Program-made: the position numbers and the translations under genes
Assembly (NCBI GenBank): GCA_945787845.1
Contig: CALZJH010000012.1
Location: 1 to 64,000 of the forward strand
Source: an uncultured Woeseiaceae bacterium
GTDB lineage: Bacteria > Pseudomonadota > Gammaproteobacteria > Steroidobacterales > Woeseiaceae
DNA length: 64,000 bases
Reading direction: 5' to 3'
In this document: piece by piece, positions 1-9,271 of the stretch
How the letters are laid out: every line of letters begins with the position of its first letter
How positions within the stretch are numbered: the first letter of the stretch is position 1
Notes under the pieces: generated by a model
The model's database searches: none
What the model saw: only the letters and a program-made list of their open reading frames with translations
Told to the model about the DNA's origin: nothing

Positions 1-264
1 GCTGTCCTTTCGCTGCAAAAGCACGCGCACCGTTCAGAGCACTGGGTGGTCGTCAGCGGTAAGATTCGCGTAACGCGCAACGATGAAGAGTTTGATCTCA
101 CAGAAAACCAGTCCACCTACGTTGCCGTTGGCGATGCGCATCGGATTGCCAATCCATTTGATGTGGCCGCGCACGTGATCGAAGTGCAGTGTGGTGAATA
201 CTTAGGTGAAGACGATATTGTTCGACTCGAAGACAACTACGGACGCAAGGGCACTACGACGTGA
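1..264 (+). CDS. manC: Mannose-1-phosphate guanylyltransferase/mannose-6-phosphate isomerase, C-terminal cupin part (truncated by window start)
   Basis: Frame 1 is open from base 1 ([41 protein letters not shown]...), typical of the ManC/AlgA C-terminal cupin; followed by phosphomannomutase. Confidence 0.85.
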   Translation, partial: AVLSLQKHAHRSEHWVVVSGKIRVTRNDEEFDLTENQSTYVAVGDAHRIANPFDVAAHVIEVQCGEYLGEDDIVRLEDNYGRKGTTT

Positions 265-1610
265 CATTGAATATCACCTGCTTTAAGGCCTACGACATTC
301 GTGGCCAGATCCCCAATGAACTGAACGCGGACATCTGCTATCGCATCGGCAATGCGACCGGCGCGTTCCTCGACGCCAAGACCATGGTGGTGGGTCGCGA
401 TATGCGACTGACGAGCGACGAATTCGCCGATGCCGTCATTAATGGCCTGACCGATGCCGGCATCGAAGTGGTCGATATCGGTCTCTGCGGCACGGAGATG
501 GTCTATTTCGCCACGATGCATCTCCAGGCCGATGGCGGCATCATGGTCACGGCGAGCCACAACCCTGCAGACTACAATGGGCTGAAACTGGTTCGGGAAG
601 AGGCGCGGCCAATCAGTGCCGACACCGGCCTCGCCGATATCCGCGTACTCGCCGAGAGCGATGATCGCGCCATGGCGGACGGCGGCAAGCGCACCGATGT
701 CGACGTCATGGAGGACTACATCCAGCACCTTCTCACCTACGTTGACGTGCCGGCGCTCAAGGGCTTGAAGCTCGTTGTGAACCCCGGCAATGGTTGCGCC
801 GGCATTGCATCGGACCAGCTTGAAAAGCACCTGCCCTTCGAGCTCATCAAGGTTTTCAATGAGCCGGACGGCACGTTTCCCAATGGCATCCCCAACCCGA
901 TGCTGTCGGAAAACCAGGCCGTCACGGCTGACGCAGTCACTTCACACAAGGCCGACATGGGCATCGCCTGGGACGGTGACTTCGATCGCTGTTTCCTGTT
1001 CGACGAGAACGGCACGTTCATCGAGGGGTACTACATTGTCGGCCTCCTGGCCGACAGTATTCTGCGCAAGAATCCCGGTGAGAAGATCATTCACGACCCG
1101 CGCATGACCTGGAACACGCTCGAGATTGTTAAAGCCGCAGGCGGCGAAGCCGTGCAGAGCAAGTCCGGCCATTCCTTCATCAAGGAAAAGATGCGTGAGG
1201 TCGATGGCATCTACGGCGGCGAGATGAGCGCACACCACTATTTCCGTGATTTCTCCTACGCGGATAGCGGCATGATTCCGTGGCTACTGGCCGCGGAGTT
1301 GATTTCGACCGAAGGCAAGTCGCTGTCGGAACTGGTCGGCGAGCGCATGGCACGTTTCCCGGCGAGCGGTGAGATCAATCGCAAGGTCCAGGATGCGGCA
1401 CAAACTTTGCAAACATTGCATGACCAGTACGCGGGTGACGCGCTTAACGTCGACGACACGGATGGCTACAGCTTCGAGTTCCCCGACTGGCGTTTCAACA
1501 TCCGCATGTCCAATACCGAACCCGTGGTGCGCCTGAACATCGAGACGCGCGGTGACCCGGATCTGCTGCTGCAAAAAATCGACGAACTCGTCGCCGTGTT
1601 GGAGACCTGA
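261..1610 (+). CDS. manB: Phosphomannomutase/phosphoglucomutase
   Basis: [15 protein letters not shown]-terminus, active-site loop [11 protein letters not shown], metal loop DGDFDRC, sugar loop [10 protein letters not shown]. Confidence 0.93.
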   Translation: MTLNITCFKAYDIRGQIPNELNADICYRIGNATGAFLDAKTMVVGRDMRLTSDEFADAVINGLTDAGIEVVDIGLCGTEMVYFATMHLQADGGIMVTASHNPADYNGLKLVREEARPISADTGLADIRVLAESDDRAMADGGKRTDVDVMEDYIQHLLTYVDVPALKGLKLVVNPGNGCAGIASDQLEKHLPFELIKVFNEPDGTFPNGIPNPMLSENQAVTADAVTSHKADMGIAWDGDFDRCFLFDENGTFIEGYYIVGLLADSILRKNPGEKIIHDPRMTWNTLEIVKAAGGEAVQSKSGHSFIKEKMREVDGIYGGEMSAHHYFRDFSYADSGMIPWLLAAELISTEGKSLSELVGERMARFPASGEINRKVQDAAQTLQTLHDQYAGDALNVDDTDGYSFEFPDWRFNIRMSNTEPVVRLNIETRGDPDLLLQKIDELVAVLET

Positions 1611-1640
1611 GGCGATCGCCCGCAAGGCGGGCTCCTACAG
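1611..1640. repeat. REP-like palindromic element (minus strand CCTGTAGGAGCCCGCCTTGCGGGCGATCGCC)
   Basis: GTAG head next to an imperfect GC-rich hairpin (GCCCGC-cttg-GCGGGC type), in the intergenic gap between convergent genes; resembles Pseudomonas-type REP sequences. Confidence 0.6.
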
Positions 1641-1645
1641 GGCGT

Positions 1646-2584
1646 TTATTCTTCCAGGCGGATGTCGTCTATCAGCACCTCAAAGGGCTGACCTGGCTCG
1701 GCGGCGCTGATGACCAGTGTGCGTACGTCGGACAAGTCGAAGTCGGGACGCTTGGCGATGATGTCGGCGAATTCTATGCGCCTGCGCTGCGGGTCGGGGC
1801 CTGCCGTGAAACGCCGGTAGTAGTTCTTCTTGTTGGATCGCAGCATGACACCGACGTCGACCGGCGCATCGCCGGCGCTCGCAATCACGAGGCTGACGGC
1901 TTTGTAATCCTGCCAGTCGTGCATGGGCGCCATGGCCAGCATCGTGCCCCAGCGTCCGCTGGCCGTTGCGTGTCCGACCATGGTGCCGTCGGTCGACCAG
2001 CCCGCGGGCTTCGGTATCCGGACGGGCGGCGGTGTTTCCATCCCGGCGTAGAGTTCACGCTCCAGGTTCGACTCGAAGGAAAGCAACACGGGAAAATTGG
2101 CGTTGCGCACACTGATGGCGGCTGTGAGCCGAAGCGTCGGCATGACAATGGCGATCAGTGCGAGGAGGGACGCCAGCGCCACCGCGCGACGCGTCCAGGG
2201 CGATGTGCCGAAGGCCAGGCTCGGGTCGAGCGCGGCAACCAGACCAAGACCAGCCAGGATGCCGGCGCCGTCTACCACCAGGTCGGCGACTTCGGCATTC
2301 CGTGGGCCCGGAACCTGCGACAACTCGGCAACAAGGCTGATGGAGACACACACCGCGAAGGCCAGGACGACTCGCCACCAGCCATCGGCCCAGTCGCGCG
2401 CGCCCCAGCCGACGGCAATCGCAATGGCCGCAAAACCGGGGCCATGCAGGCTGCGCAGTATTTTGCCGGCGAGTGTCGAAATGCCGACAGGTTCGAAACG
2501 ATGAAGCGTGATGACAATGGCGAGGGCCAGCAGCAGCGCGCCGATGCCGACCATGGCCGATCTAGTTCGCGGAATCGTCGCCAC
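1646..2584 (-). CDS. VanZ-like family membrane protein with C-terminal extracytoplasmic domain
   Basis: N-terminal TM helices with HGPGFAAIAIAVGW...LAELSQVPGPRNAEVADLVVDGAGILAG pattern of VanZ-like proteins. Confidence 0.7.
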   Translation of the reverse strand: MATIPRTRSAMVGIGALLLALAIVITLHRFEPVGISTLAGKILRSLHGPGFAAIAIAVGWGARDWADGWWRVVLAFAVCVSISLVAELSQVPGPRNAEVADLVVDGAGILAGLGLVAALDPSLAFGTSPWTRRAVALASLLALIAIVMPTLRLTAAISVRNANFPVLLSFESNLERELYAGMETPPPVRIPKPAGWSTDGTMVGHATASGRWGTMLAMAPMHDWQDYKAVSLVIASAGDAPVDVGVMLRSNKKNYYRRFTAGPDPQRRRIEFADIIAKRPDFDLSDVRTLVISAAEPGQPFEVLIDDIRLEE

Positions 2585-3146
2585 CGTACTGCCGGTGCAT
2601 CGCCTGGATGGCGGACTCGATGTCTTCGTACACGGGAATATCGAATTCCTCGGCGTACGCGTACATTTCCTTGCGGATCTTGAGGATCTTGGAGAAATCT
2701 GTGGTCCAGTGGTGGAAGAAAGGGATCGGATTTCGCATCGATTTCTTCCTGGCAGCGCAATGTTGACGGTGCTCTTCCTCGGGGATCATGACCATCGAGA
2801 ATCGAACTTTATCGTGCTTGGCGACCAGCTCACGGTAATTCTCGCGCGTGCGGCGTCCTAGCATGACAATTGGCTCATCGTGCTTGTTGATGTAGTCAAA
2901 AGCCCTGTCGAAATAGGCATGCCGAAACCGGTCTTTCATGTCGGGCCGATTTTGCATCATCGCGCGAAGCGGCGGAATGAAGCGCGAGAAATAGAGCAGG
3001 ATGCGCGTCGACAGCCTGCGCTGCGGCAATTCCTCGCCGAAATCAACGACACGATAGCCAAGAAAGGCCTGGTGTTTGTTGGTAAACGTCGACTTGCCCG
3101 TCGCCGCCATCGCCATGATGTAGAACTTGTCGGAGCCCGCTGCCAT
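2562..3146 (-). CDS. P-loop nucleotide-binding protein (kinase/sulfotransferase-like), function unknown
   Basis: Walker-A-like IMAMAATGKSTFTNKH near the N-terminus; single intact ORF overlapping the VanZ-like start. Confidence 0.5.
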   Translation of the reverse strand: MAAGSDKFYIMAMAATGKSTFTNKHQAFLGYRVVDFGEELPQRRLSTRILLYFSRFIPPLRAMMQNRPDMKDRFRHAYFDRAFDYINKHDEPIVMLGRRTRENYRELVAKHDKVRFSMVMIPEEEHRQHCAARKKSMRNPIPFFHHWTTDFSKILKIRKEMYAYAEEFDIPVYEDIESAIQAMHRQYGGDDSAN

Positions 3147-3155
3147 GCGCCCAGT

Positions 3156-4715
3156 CTACTTGAATAGTTTTCTGCGGCGCAGTCCAAACAGGCCGGCCAG
3201 CAGGAGCATGCCGAGCTCCGCTACGGCTAAGACACCGCCACCGCTGCTCTGCACGCCCGGTCCCGGAGGGGGAGGCGGTGGCGGAGGCGGTGGAGGGGGC
3301 GCCGAGGCGTCAGTGGTCGCACAGGACATCGAGGTATAGGCCGAGTTGCCGTTCGCGTTGCTCGCGCGTACCCGGTAGCAATACTCGGTGCTCGCGGCCA
3401 ACCCTCGACTGTCGAAACTCGCGACGTTCATCGCGGTTGTTGCGATCTCGGTAAACGAACCGCCTTGCCCGGTGGCTCGTTCGACATGGAAATTGTCTTC
3501 GTCGCCCGAATTGTCAGTCCACGACAGGTCGATGCCCATGTCGCTCGACGCCGTGGTCGTCAGTCCCGACGGCGCCGCAGGCGCGCTGCCGCCGCCCGAC
3601 GCGTTGGTCGTGGCGCAGACCTGTGCGGTATAGGCCGAGTTGCCGTTTCCATTGCTCGCGCGCACGCGGTAGCAGTACTCGGTGTTGGCGCTCAGGCCCA
3701 TGTCCTGGTAGCTCGTTGCGTTGGCTGCCGTCGTGTCGATTTCAGTGAACGCAGCGCCCTGGCCCTGCGCACGTTCGATGTGGAAGTTCGTCTCGTCGTT
3801 CGCGTTGTCCGTCCAGGACAGGTTTAGCTGCGACGTGCCCGCAACGGCGACGCCGAGTCCGGTCGGCGCACTTGGCGGCGTGACGCCTGGCGGTGCGTAG
3901 GTGAGCTGCGAAAAGAAAATCTCGGCATGCGTAGCCACTTTGTCGATGCCGGACTGCGACGGGTGACAACCGGGGCCGCTGGTCGGCGGCATGACGAAAT
4001 CGGTGTCGAGCCAGGTCAGGCCGTCGGCGCGCGCGTTGGTGCCGTCGGCCCAGATGTAAGGACCGAGGAACCACTTCGAAGAGCTGTCGATGGCGCCGGC
4101 TTCCGTGTCCCATCCTACAATGGAGTAATACGTCTTGTGGGCAATCGGCTCGGGATTCGCCTGGCAATGCCCGCCAAAGACTCGCGAGGAGTGAAACCCG
4201 GCGCGCAGGTTCGGAAAACGCGCTTCGGCCTGCTGCTGGACCTGGATTAGTCCGTCGCGCAGGGTCATGCGATGCGCCATCTCGTCGGGATTGTTCTCGA
4301 CGGCGCGCGTTGCGTTTTTGCCCCACATCAACTGCACGTCGGCGTTCGTGTAGCCGGCATCACGAACGCGCGTCTCAACGGCCGCCCAATAGGTGTCGGG
4401 ATCCGCCATGATGCGCGTGATCTCCCAGCCGCTGATCGCGCCGTCGACGATGACGATGGGCAGGGTGCTTTGTCCAGCCCAGCCCTGGCTTCCGACGATG
4501 TCCGGATGGCCGCCACACTCCCAGTGCGCCTGGCTCATGCCGATGCACAAGAGCACCGCACCTTCGTCGATGACCGGTACGTTGGGATCCGGCGTGCCGG
4601 CATTGTCGACGAACGGTACGAGACCGGTCGAGTCCTCAGGGATAAACTGGGCGAGCGCGGCATTTGGTGCCATCGCGAAGGCCAGGAGGAAGAGTGGGAT
4701 TATCAGTCTGGACAT
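3156..4715 (-). CDS. Secreted SGNH-like protein with two fibronectin type III domains, Pro-rich linker and C-terminal sorting-like tail
   Basis: Signal peptide MSRLIIPLFLLAFAMAPNAALAQ (start at 4715 preferred over 4769); GMSQ and CHPSQSGIDK resemble SGNH blocks; two FN3 repeats (APTGLGVAVAGTSQLNLSWTDNANDE / APSGLTTTASSDMGIDLSWTDNSGDE); tail P11-GPGVQSSGGGVLAVAELGMLLLAGLFGLRRRKLFK. Confidence 0.7.
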   Translation of the reverse strand: MSRLIIPLFLLAFAMAPNAALAQFIPEDSTGLVPFVDNAGTPDPNVPVIDEGAVLLCIGMSQAHWECGGHPDIVGSQGWAGQSTLPIVIVDGAISGWEITRIMADPDTYWAAVETRVRDAGYTNADVQLMWGKNATRAVENNPDEMAHRMTLRDGLIQVQQQAEARFPNLRAGFHSSRVFGGHCQANPEPIAHKTYYSIVGWDTEAGAIDSSSKWFLGPYIWADGTNARADGLTWLDTDFVMPPTSGPGCHPSQSGIDKVATHAEIFFSQLTYAPPGVTPPSAPTGLGVAVAGTSQLNLSWTDNANDETNFHIERAQGQGAAFTEIDTTAANATSYQDMGLSANTEYCYRVRASNGNGNSAYTAQVCATTNASGGGSAPAAPSGLTTTASSDMGIDLSWTDNSGDEDNFHVERATGQGGSFTEIATTAMNVASFDSRGLAASTEYCYRVRASNANGNSAYTSMSCATTDASAPPPPPPPPPPPPGPGVQSSGGGVLAVAELGMLLLAGLFGLRRRKLFK

Positions 4716-4768
4716 GAAGTCGGGTTCTCGCAGCAATACGTCAGGTGACGGGCGCAAAAAAGAGCGCA

Positions 4769-4795
4769 ATTATAACAGAGGGGTATTCGGGTCAA
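4769..4795 (-). promoter_or_regulatory. Putative sigma70 promoter for the FN3/SGNH gene
   Basis: Minus strand TTGACC-N15-TATAAT located about 55-80 bp upstream of the preferred start at 4715; spacer is short. Confidence 0.4.
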
Positions 4796-4816
4796 TGGGT
4801 TCCGGCCTGTCATGGA

Positions 4817-5914
4817 TTATGTAAAGCGTCGTTTCAACGCGGCCACCGCGCGCTCCGCGGTCTTGCCGTCCCAGTTAGGCGGTACGCTGCCTTTTGGCCA
4901 GTCACCTTTGAGCGCCTGGTCAAGAGAAGCGGCCAGCGAGTCAGCGTCGACCAGCCGGTTCGTGCCCAACTCGGCGGTGACCGGGCGCTCGGTATTTTCG
5001 CGCAGCGTGAGGCAGGGGATTCCCAGGTAGGTCGTCTCTTCCTGAAGGCCGCCCGAGTCGGTGATGACGACCTGTGCGCCCGTTACAAGATTCATGAAAC
5101 GTACATAAGGCTGCGGCTCCAGCAACGTAACGTTGGCCGCACCCGCCAGCGTGTCTTTCAAACCAAAGCGTTCAAGGCCGTTCAGCGTTCGCGGGTGTGC
5201 GACGAATACAACCGGGAGCTGGGCGGCTGCGGCAACCAGTGATTCGACGATGCGTCCAAGGGGGCCGGCCTCGTCGACGTTCGACGGCCGATGCAGGGTT
5301 ACCAGCGCATAGCGGCCCGCTTCGAGACCGATATCCTCGCGCGCGTTCGACGCCTTGATCTTGTCAGCCATCATTTCGAAGGAGTCGATCATGATGTTGC
5401 CGATCAGGTCGATGCGGTCCTTGTCCACGCCCTCATTGATGAGATTTTCGTCGGCGTCGGCCGAGGGCGTCCAGAGTACGTCGGAGATTGCATCGGTGAC
5501 GAGGCGGTTGATCTCCTCGGGCATATAGCGGTCGCGACTGCGCAACCCGGCCTCGAGATGCACGACCTTGATCCAGAGTTTGGCGCCGACCATGGCGCAG
5601 GCAGCGGTCGAATTGACGTCGCCGCACACGATAATGCAATCGGGCCGGTCTTCTCCGCAGAGCTTTTCGTAGGCGATCATCACACCGCCCGTCTGTTCTG
5701 CGTGCGAGCCGCTCCCGACACCCAGGTGATGGTCCGGGTTGGGTATACCAAGATCCTCCAGGATCGCGTCCGACATATTGCGGTCGTAGTGCTGCCCGGT
5801 ATGGACCAGTACGGGTTCCGCCCAGTCGGTCGCGGCCAGCGCGTGGTACAAGGGCGCCACCTTCATAAAATTGGGCCGTGCAGCTGCAATAAGGTGAAAA
5901 CGAAGTTTGGACAA
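4817..5914 (-). CDS. wecB: UDP-N-acetylglucosamine 2-epimerase (non-hydrolysing)
   Basis: FHLIAAARPNFMKVAPLYHAL, HTGQHYDRNMSD, GDVNSTAACAMVGAK, TDSGGLQEETTYLGIPCLTLRENTERP; likely TTG start at 5914 rather than the ORF start at 6025. Confidence 0.92.
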   Translation of the reverse strand: MSKLRFHLIAAARPNFMKVAPLYHALAATDWAEPVLVHTGQHYDRNMSDAILEDLGIPNPDHHLGVGSGSHAEQTGGVMIAYEKLCGEDRPDCIIVCGDVNSTAACAMVGAKLWIKVVHLEAGLRSRDRYMPEEINRLVTDAISDVLWTPSADADENLINEGVDKDRIDLIGNIMIDSFEMMADKIKASNAREDIGLEAGRYALVTLHRPSNVDEAGPLGRIVESLVAAAAQLPVVFVAHPRTLNGLERFGLKDTLAGAANVTLLEPQPYVRFMNLVTGAQVVITDSGGLQEETTYLGIPCLTLRENTERPVTAELGTNRLVDADSLAASLDQALKGDWPKGSVPPNWDGKTAERAVAALKRRFT

Positions 5915-6006
5915 CTCATTACTCCCGGTAGATCGAAGGCCGATTCTATGCGATATCGGAGCCCGGATGGACAAGTACGTCACAAAGTAGGAAATTGGGC
6001 CCCGAT

Positions 6007-8091
6007 ATGATGAGCTTCCTTCCACAGATCGGCTATGCGGCTGCCGCGCTTGCCTTTGCGCTGGTCACGATACTGGCCGCGACCATTTGGCGTGCCCGGT
6101 ATGACGGCCCGGCCTTGCTGTTTGCGACCGTTTCCACGTCGGTCTGGTGCGGCTTGCTTGCCCACGCGTCCGCGATGGGCCTGGTTTCTCCACTGCCGAC
6201 GTTTGTGGCCGAACTCGTTGTCGATATTGCGTGGCTCAATTTCGTGGGCTCGCTGTTTCGCGGCGCCTTGGCCGGACGCAGTTTCCTGCTTTTTCGTTAC
6301 GGTGGGGTGGCCATCGCACTTGGCGTGCTGGTTACCGGTCTCTTCGTGTACCTCAGCCCCGGCACGCTGTCGCTTAACCTGTCCAGCGTCATGGTGGCCG
6401 GCTCGATCCTGACGGCGATTAGCGGCCTTGCGTTGCTCGAGCAGGTGCTGCGCAACGGACGAGTTTCCCAGCGACGCGATTTGCGTCACCTGGTACTCGG
6501 CGTGGCCAGCCTCTTCCTGGTCGATCTCCTGTTGTACAGCGACGCGGTCCTGGGTGGTCACATCAATGCGCTGTTCTGGGATATCCGGGGCTTTATTGTG
6601 ACGATGAGCGCCGTGCTGGTGGGTCGTGCGCTCGCGTTGCGCGACCGGACGGCGCCCGGCGTGTTCGTCTCGCGTCGCGTCGTGTTTCACACGGCGACCT
6701 TCGTGTTCGCGGGTATCTTCCTGGCAATCGTTGCGCTGGCCGCGCAGCTGGTGCGCTATTTCGATCAGCAGCTGGGCGAGGCGGCACAGGTCGTCCTCTT
6801 TGCGGGCGCGGCCATCATCTTTGTCCTGTTTATCCTGTCGGACCGCTATCGCAACAAGCTGCGGGTGCTCGTCGCCAAGCACTTTTTCGAAGCCAAGTAC
6901 GACTATCGCACGGAATGGCGTCAGCTCATCAGTACGCTGACGTCCACCGACCTCGAGCTGCCCCTGGCCAAGCGGGCGATTCGCGCCATGCTCAATATCG
7001 TCGACTCGCACTCGGGCGTGCTCTGGGTGACGAGTGAGGAACGCGCCGCGTATGAGGCCGTCTCCAGCTGGAACCGGCCCGTGCCCGTGGCATCCCTTGC
7101 GGCGGACAGCGCGCTGGTCGCGTTCATACAGCGAACACTCTGGGTCATCGACCTCGACGACTTGCGGGATGGGCGCGGCGGATACGAAGGGCTGAATGCG
7201 AGCGATATTCCCGGCAGTCTCGACGGCTTCTGGGTGCTGGTGCCGTTGATCCACAATGAACGCGTGTGCGGCATCGTCGGCATGTCGCCATCGGAGACCG
7301 TGTCGCGCCTGAACTTCGAGGATCATGACCTTTTGAAAATGGCCGGGCGCCAGGTGGCCAGTTTTCTCGAACAGGAGCGCGCGACCACACGTCTTGCCGA
7401 AACGATGCAGTTCGAGGCGTTTAGCCGCCTGACGGCGTACCTCATGCACGACCTCAAGAACACCATGGCGCAGCAAATGCTCATTGTCGACAACGCAGAA
7501 AAGCACAAGCGCAACCCGGAATTTGTTGATGACGTCATCGACACGGTTCGCGGCAGCGCCGAGCGCATTCGCAACGTCATCAACCAGCTGCAGCAGGGAA
7601 CCAAGGTCGGCCAGCACAGCCGGATCGACGTCGGACGGGTCGTGCTGATCGCGACGTCCAGGTGCGCCCACCGGTCGCCGGCGCCGAGCGCAAGCCTGTG
7701 CGATGCGCGCGCCACGGTCATTGGCGATGAGGAGCGACTGCTTATGGCCATCACACACGCGATCTCGAACGCCCAGGACGCTACACGGGCCGACGGGCAG
7801 GTCGATGTGACCATGAGCATTGATGACGACTATTGCATCATTGCCATTGCCGATACCGGCGCAGGCATGGATGCCGAGTTCGTGCGGGACCGCCTGTTCC
7901 GGCCTTTCGACAGCACCAAGGGTGCGCAGGGCATGGGCATCGGAGCGCACCAGATTCGTGAGACCATTCGCGAGATGGGCGGCAGCATGTCGGTCGACAG
8001 CGCGCCCGGCGAAGGTACGACGCTGCAGCTTCGTATACCGCTTGCAGACAATGGAACAGACAACGGCGACACCGTGGCCCAGGATGCATAA
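6007..8091 (+). CDS. prsK: XrtA/PEP-CTERM system sensor histidine kinase PrsK
   Basis: Multi-TM N-terminus, GAF-like middle, H-box LTAYLMHDLKNTMAQQ, ATPase DTGAGMDAEFVRDRLFRPFDSTKGAQGMGIGAHQIRE; located directly upstream of the exosortase genes. Confidence 0.88.
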   Translation: MMSFLPQIGYAAAALAFALVTILAATIWRARYDGPALLFATVSTSVWCGLLAHASAMGLVSPLPTFVAELVVDIAWLNFVGSLFRGALAGRSFLLFRYGGVAIALGVLVTGLFVYLSPGTLSLNLSSVMVAGSILTAISGLALLEQVLRNGRVSQRRDLRHLVLGVASLFLVDLLLYSDAVLGGHINALFWDIRGFIVTMSAVLVGRALALRDRTAPGVFVSRRVVFHTATFVFAGIFLAIVALAAQLVRYFDQQLGEAAQVVLFAGAAIIFVLFILSDRYRNKLRVLVAKHFFEAKYDYRTEWRQLISTLTSTDLELPLAKRAIRAMLNIVDSHSGVLWVTSEERAAYEAVSSWNRPVPVASLAADSALVAFIQRTLWVIDLDDLRDGRGGYEGLNASDIPGSLDGFWVLVPLIHNERVCGIVGMSPSETVSRLNFEDHDLLKMAGRQVASFLEQERATTRLAETMQFEAFSRLTAYLMHDLKNTMAQQMLIVDNAEKHKRNPEFVDDVIDTVRGSAERIRNVINQLQQGTKVGQHSRIDVGRVVLIATSRCAHRSPAPSASLCDARATVIGDEERLLMAITHAISNAQDATRADGQVDVTMSIDDDYCIIAIADTGAGMDAEFVRDRLFRPFDSTKGAQGMGIGAHQIRETIREMGGSMSVDSAPGEGTTLQLRIPLADNGTDNGDTVAQDA

Positions 8092-9096
8092 GTGACCGAA
8101 ATCCCGCAGACCCGCCTGATACTGAGTACGGACTACGAGCTCTTCTTCCACCAGAGCGGCACGGTGCAGCGATGCCTCATCGATCCCGCCGAGAGGCTGC
8201 TCGATTTCACGGCCCGGCATGGTATGAAAATGACGTTTTTCGTCGACACGGGCATGCTCAAGTGCCTGGATCGGCATGCGGCGGAGCACCGGGAACTCGC
8301 GCGGCAGGCCGAGATCATTCGCGCGCAATTGCGCAGGATCTCCTCTGCCGGGCACGAACTCGGTCTGCACGTCCATCCGCACTGGGAGGATACCCGGCTG
8401 AGCGACGGCGCATGGGATTTCAGCGAGACACGCTATCGCCTCGACATGTTCAGCGACGACGAAGTCGTCAACGTGCTCGAAACGAACTTCGCGCTGCTGC
8501 AGGCCCTGTCGGACGAGCCCGTCGTTTCCTACCGGGCTGGCGGTTTCTGCATAGAACCCTTCGAGCGGATCGGCCCGACGCTGTCGCGCCTCGGTGTCAC
8601 GATCGACAGCAGCGTCGTACCCGGCACCCGGCTCGACGATCCGCAGAAAGGATTCGACGCCTCGCAGGCGCCGGATGAGCCCTGCTGGCGCTTCGACGAG
8701 GCGCCGCGTCATCGCGTCGCGGACGGCGCGTTTTGCGAAGTCGCGATTACACCGCTCACGGTGGGCCGCTTTTATTTCTGGGGACGGTTGCTGAATCGAC
8801 TGGGCGGTTCCAGGGGCGGTGAGCACTTTGGCGACGGCGTTTCCAAGGCGATCGGCCGCACCGAAGTCGTGCGCCGCCTGCTTGGCCAGAGTCGTGTTTC
8901 CGAGCTCTCGATGGATGATGCGAAGTCGCAGTTGCTGCTGGACGCATTGGCAGCGGAGCCCTCGAGACGCGCCTGGCACGTTATGGGACATCCCAAGCTC
9001 CTGTCGGAACGTTCATTGCAGCGGCTCGAGGAATTTGCGGCCGCGGCGAATATTGCCGAGGGAATGACGGTCGCCGCGTTCGCCAGTCACTGCTGA
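8092..9096 (+). CDS. Polysaccharide deacetylase-like protein
   Basis: LILSTDYELFF, MKMTFFVDTGML, GHELGLHVHPHW, SYRAGGFCIEPF motifs; GTG start overlapping region after prsK. Confidence 0.75.
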   Translation: MTEIPQTRLILSTDYELFFHQSGTVQRCLIDPAERLLDFTARHGMKMTFFVDTGMLKCLDRHAAEHRELARQAEIIRAQLRRISSAGHELGLHVHPHWEDTRLSDGAWDFSETRYRLDMFSDDEVVNVLETNFALLQALSDEPVVSYRAGGFCIEPFERIGPTLSRLGVTIDSSVVPGTRLDDPQKGFDASQAPDEPCWRFDEAPRHRVADGAFCEVAITPLTVGRFYFWGRLLNRLGGSRGGEHFGDGVSKAIGRTEVVRRLLGQSRVSELSMDDAKSQLLLDALAAEPSRRAWHVMGHPKLLSERSLQRLEEFAAAANIAEGMTVAAFASHC

Positions 9097-9141
9097 GGCC
9101 ATTCGGCAGCCGCCGAATGAGGCGGGGTCCTCGATAAGAAA

Positions 9142-9157
9142 TGTGACGTGCGTCACG
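9142..9157. promoter_or_regulatory. CRP/Vfr-like operator candidate (TGTGACGTGCGTCACG)
   Basis: TGTGA-N6-TCACG near-palindrome in the 175-bp gap before xrtA. Confidence 0.4.
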
Positions 9158-9271
9158 CTTTCCGCAGTCCGGATTTCGAAGCCGGTATTCTACTCAAGGG
9201 TCGTGTAACATGCTGGATTCGGTAAGTTTTCTTCCAATTGGCGCCGCCTGGCCCGGCGCGGGATTCGGAAT

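Noticed and set aside
5980-8991. 1003-aa minus-strand ORF antisense to prsK and the deacetylase
   Set aside because: Composition is His/Arg/Gln-rich low-complexity typical of antisense frames in GC-rich genes; no domain recognised, while the + strand genes have clear motifs.
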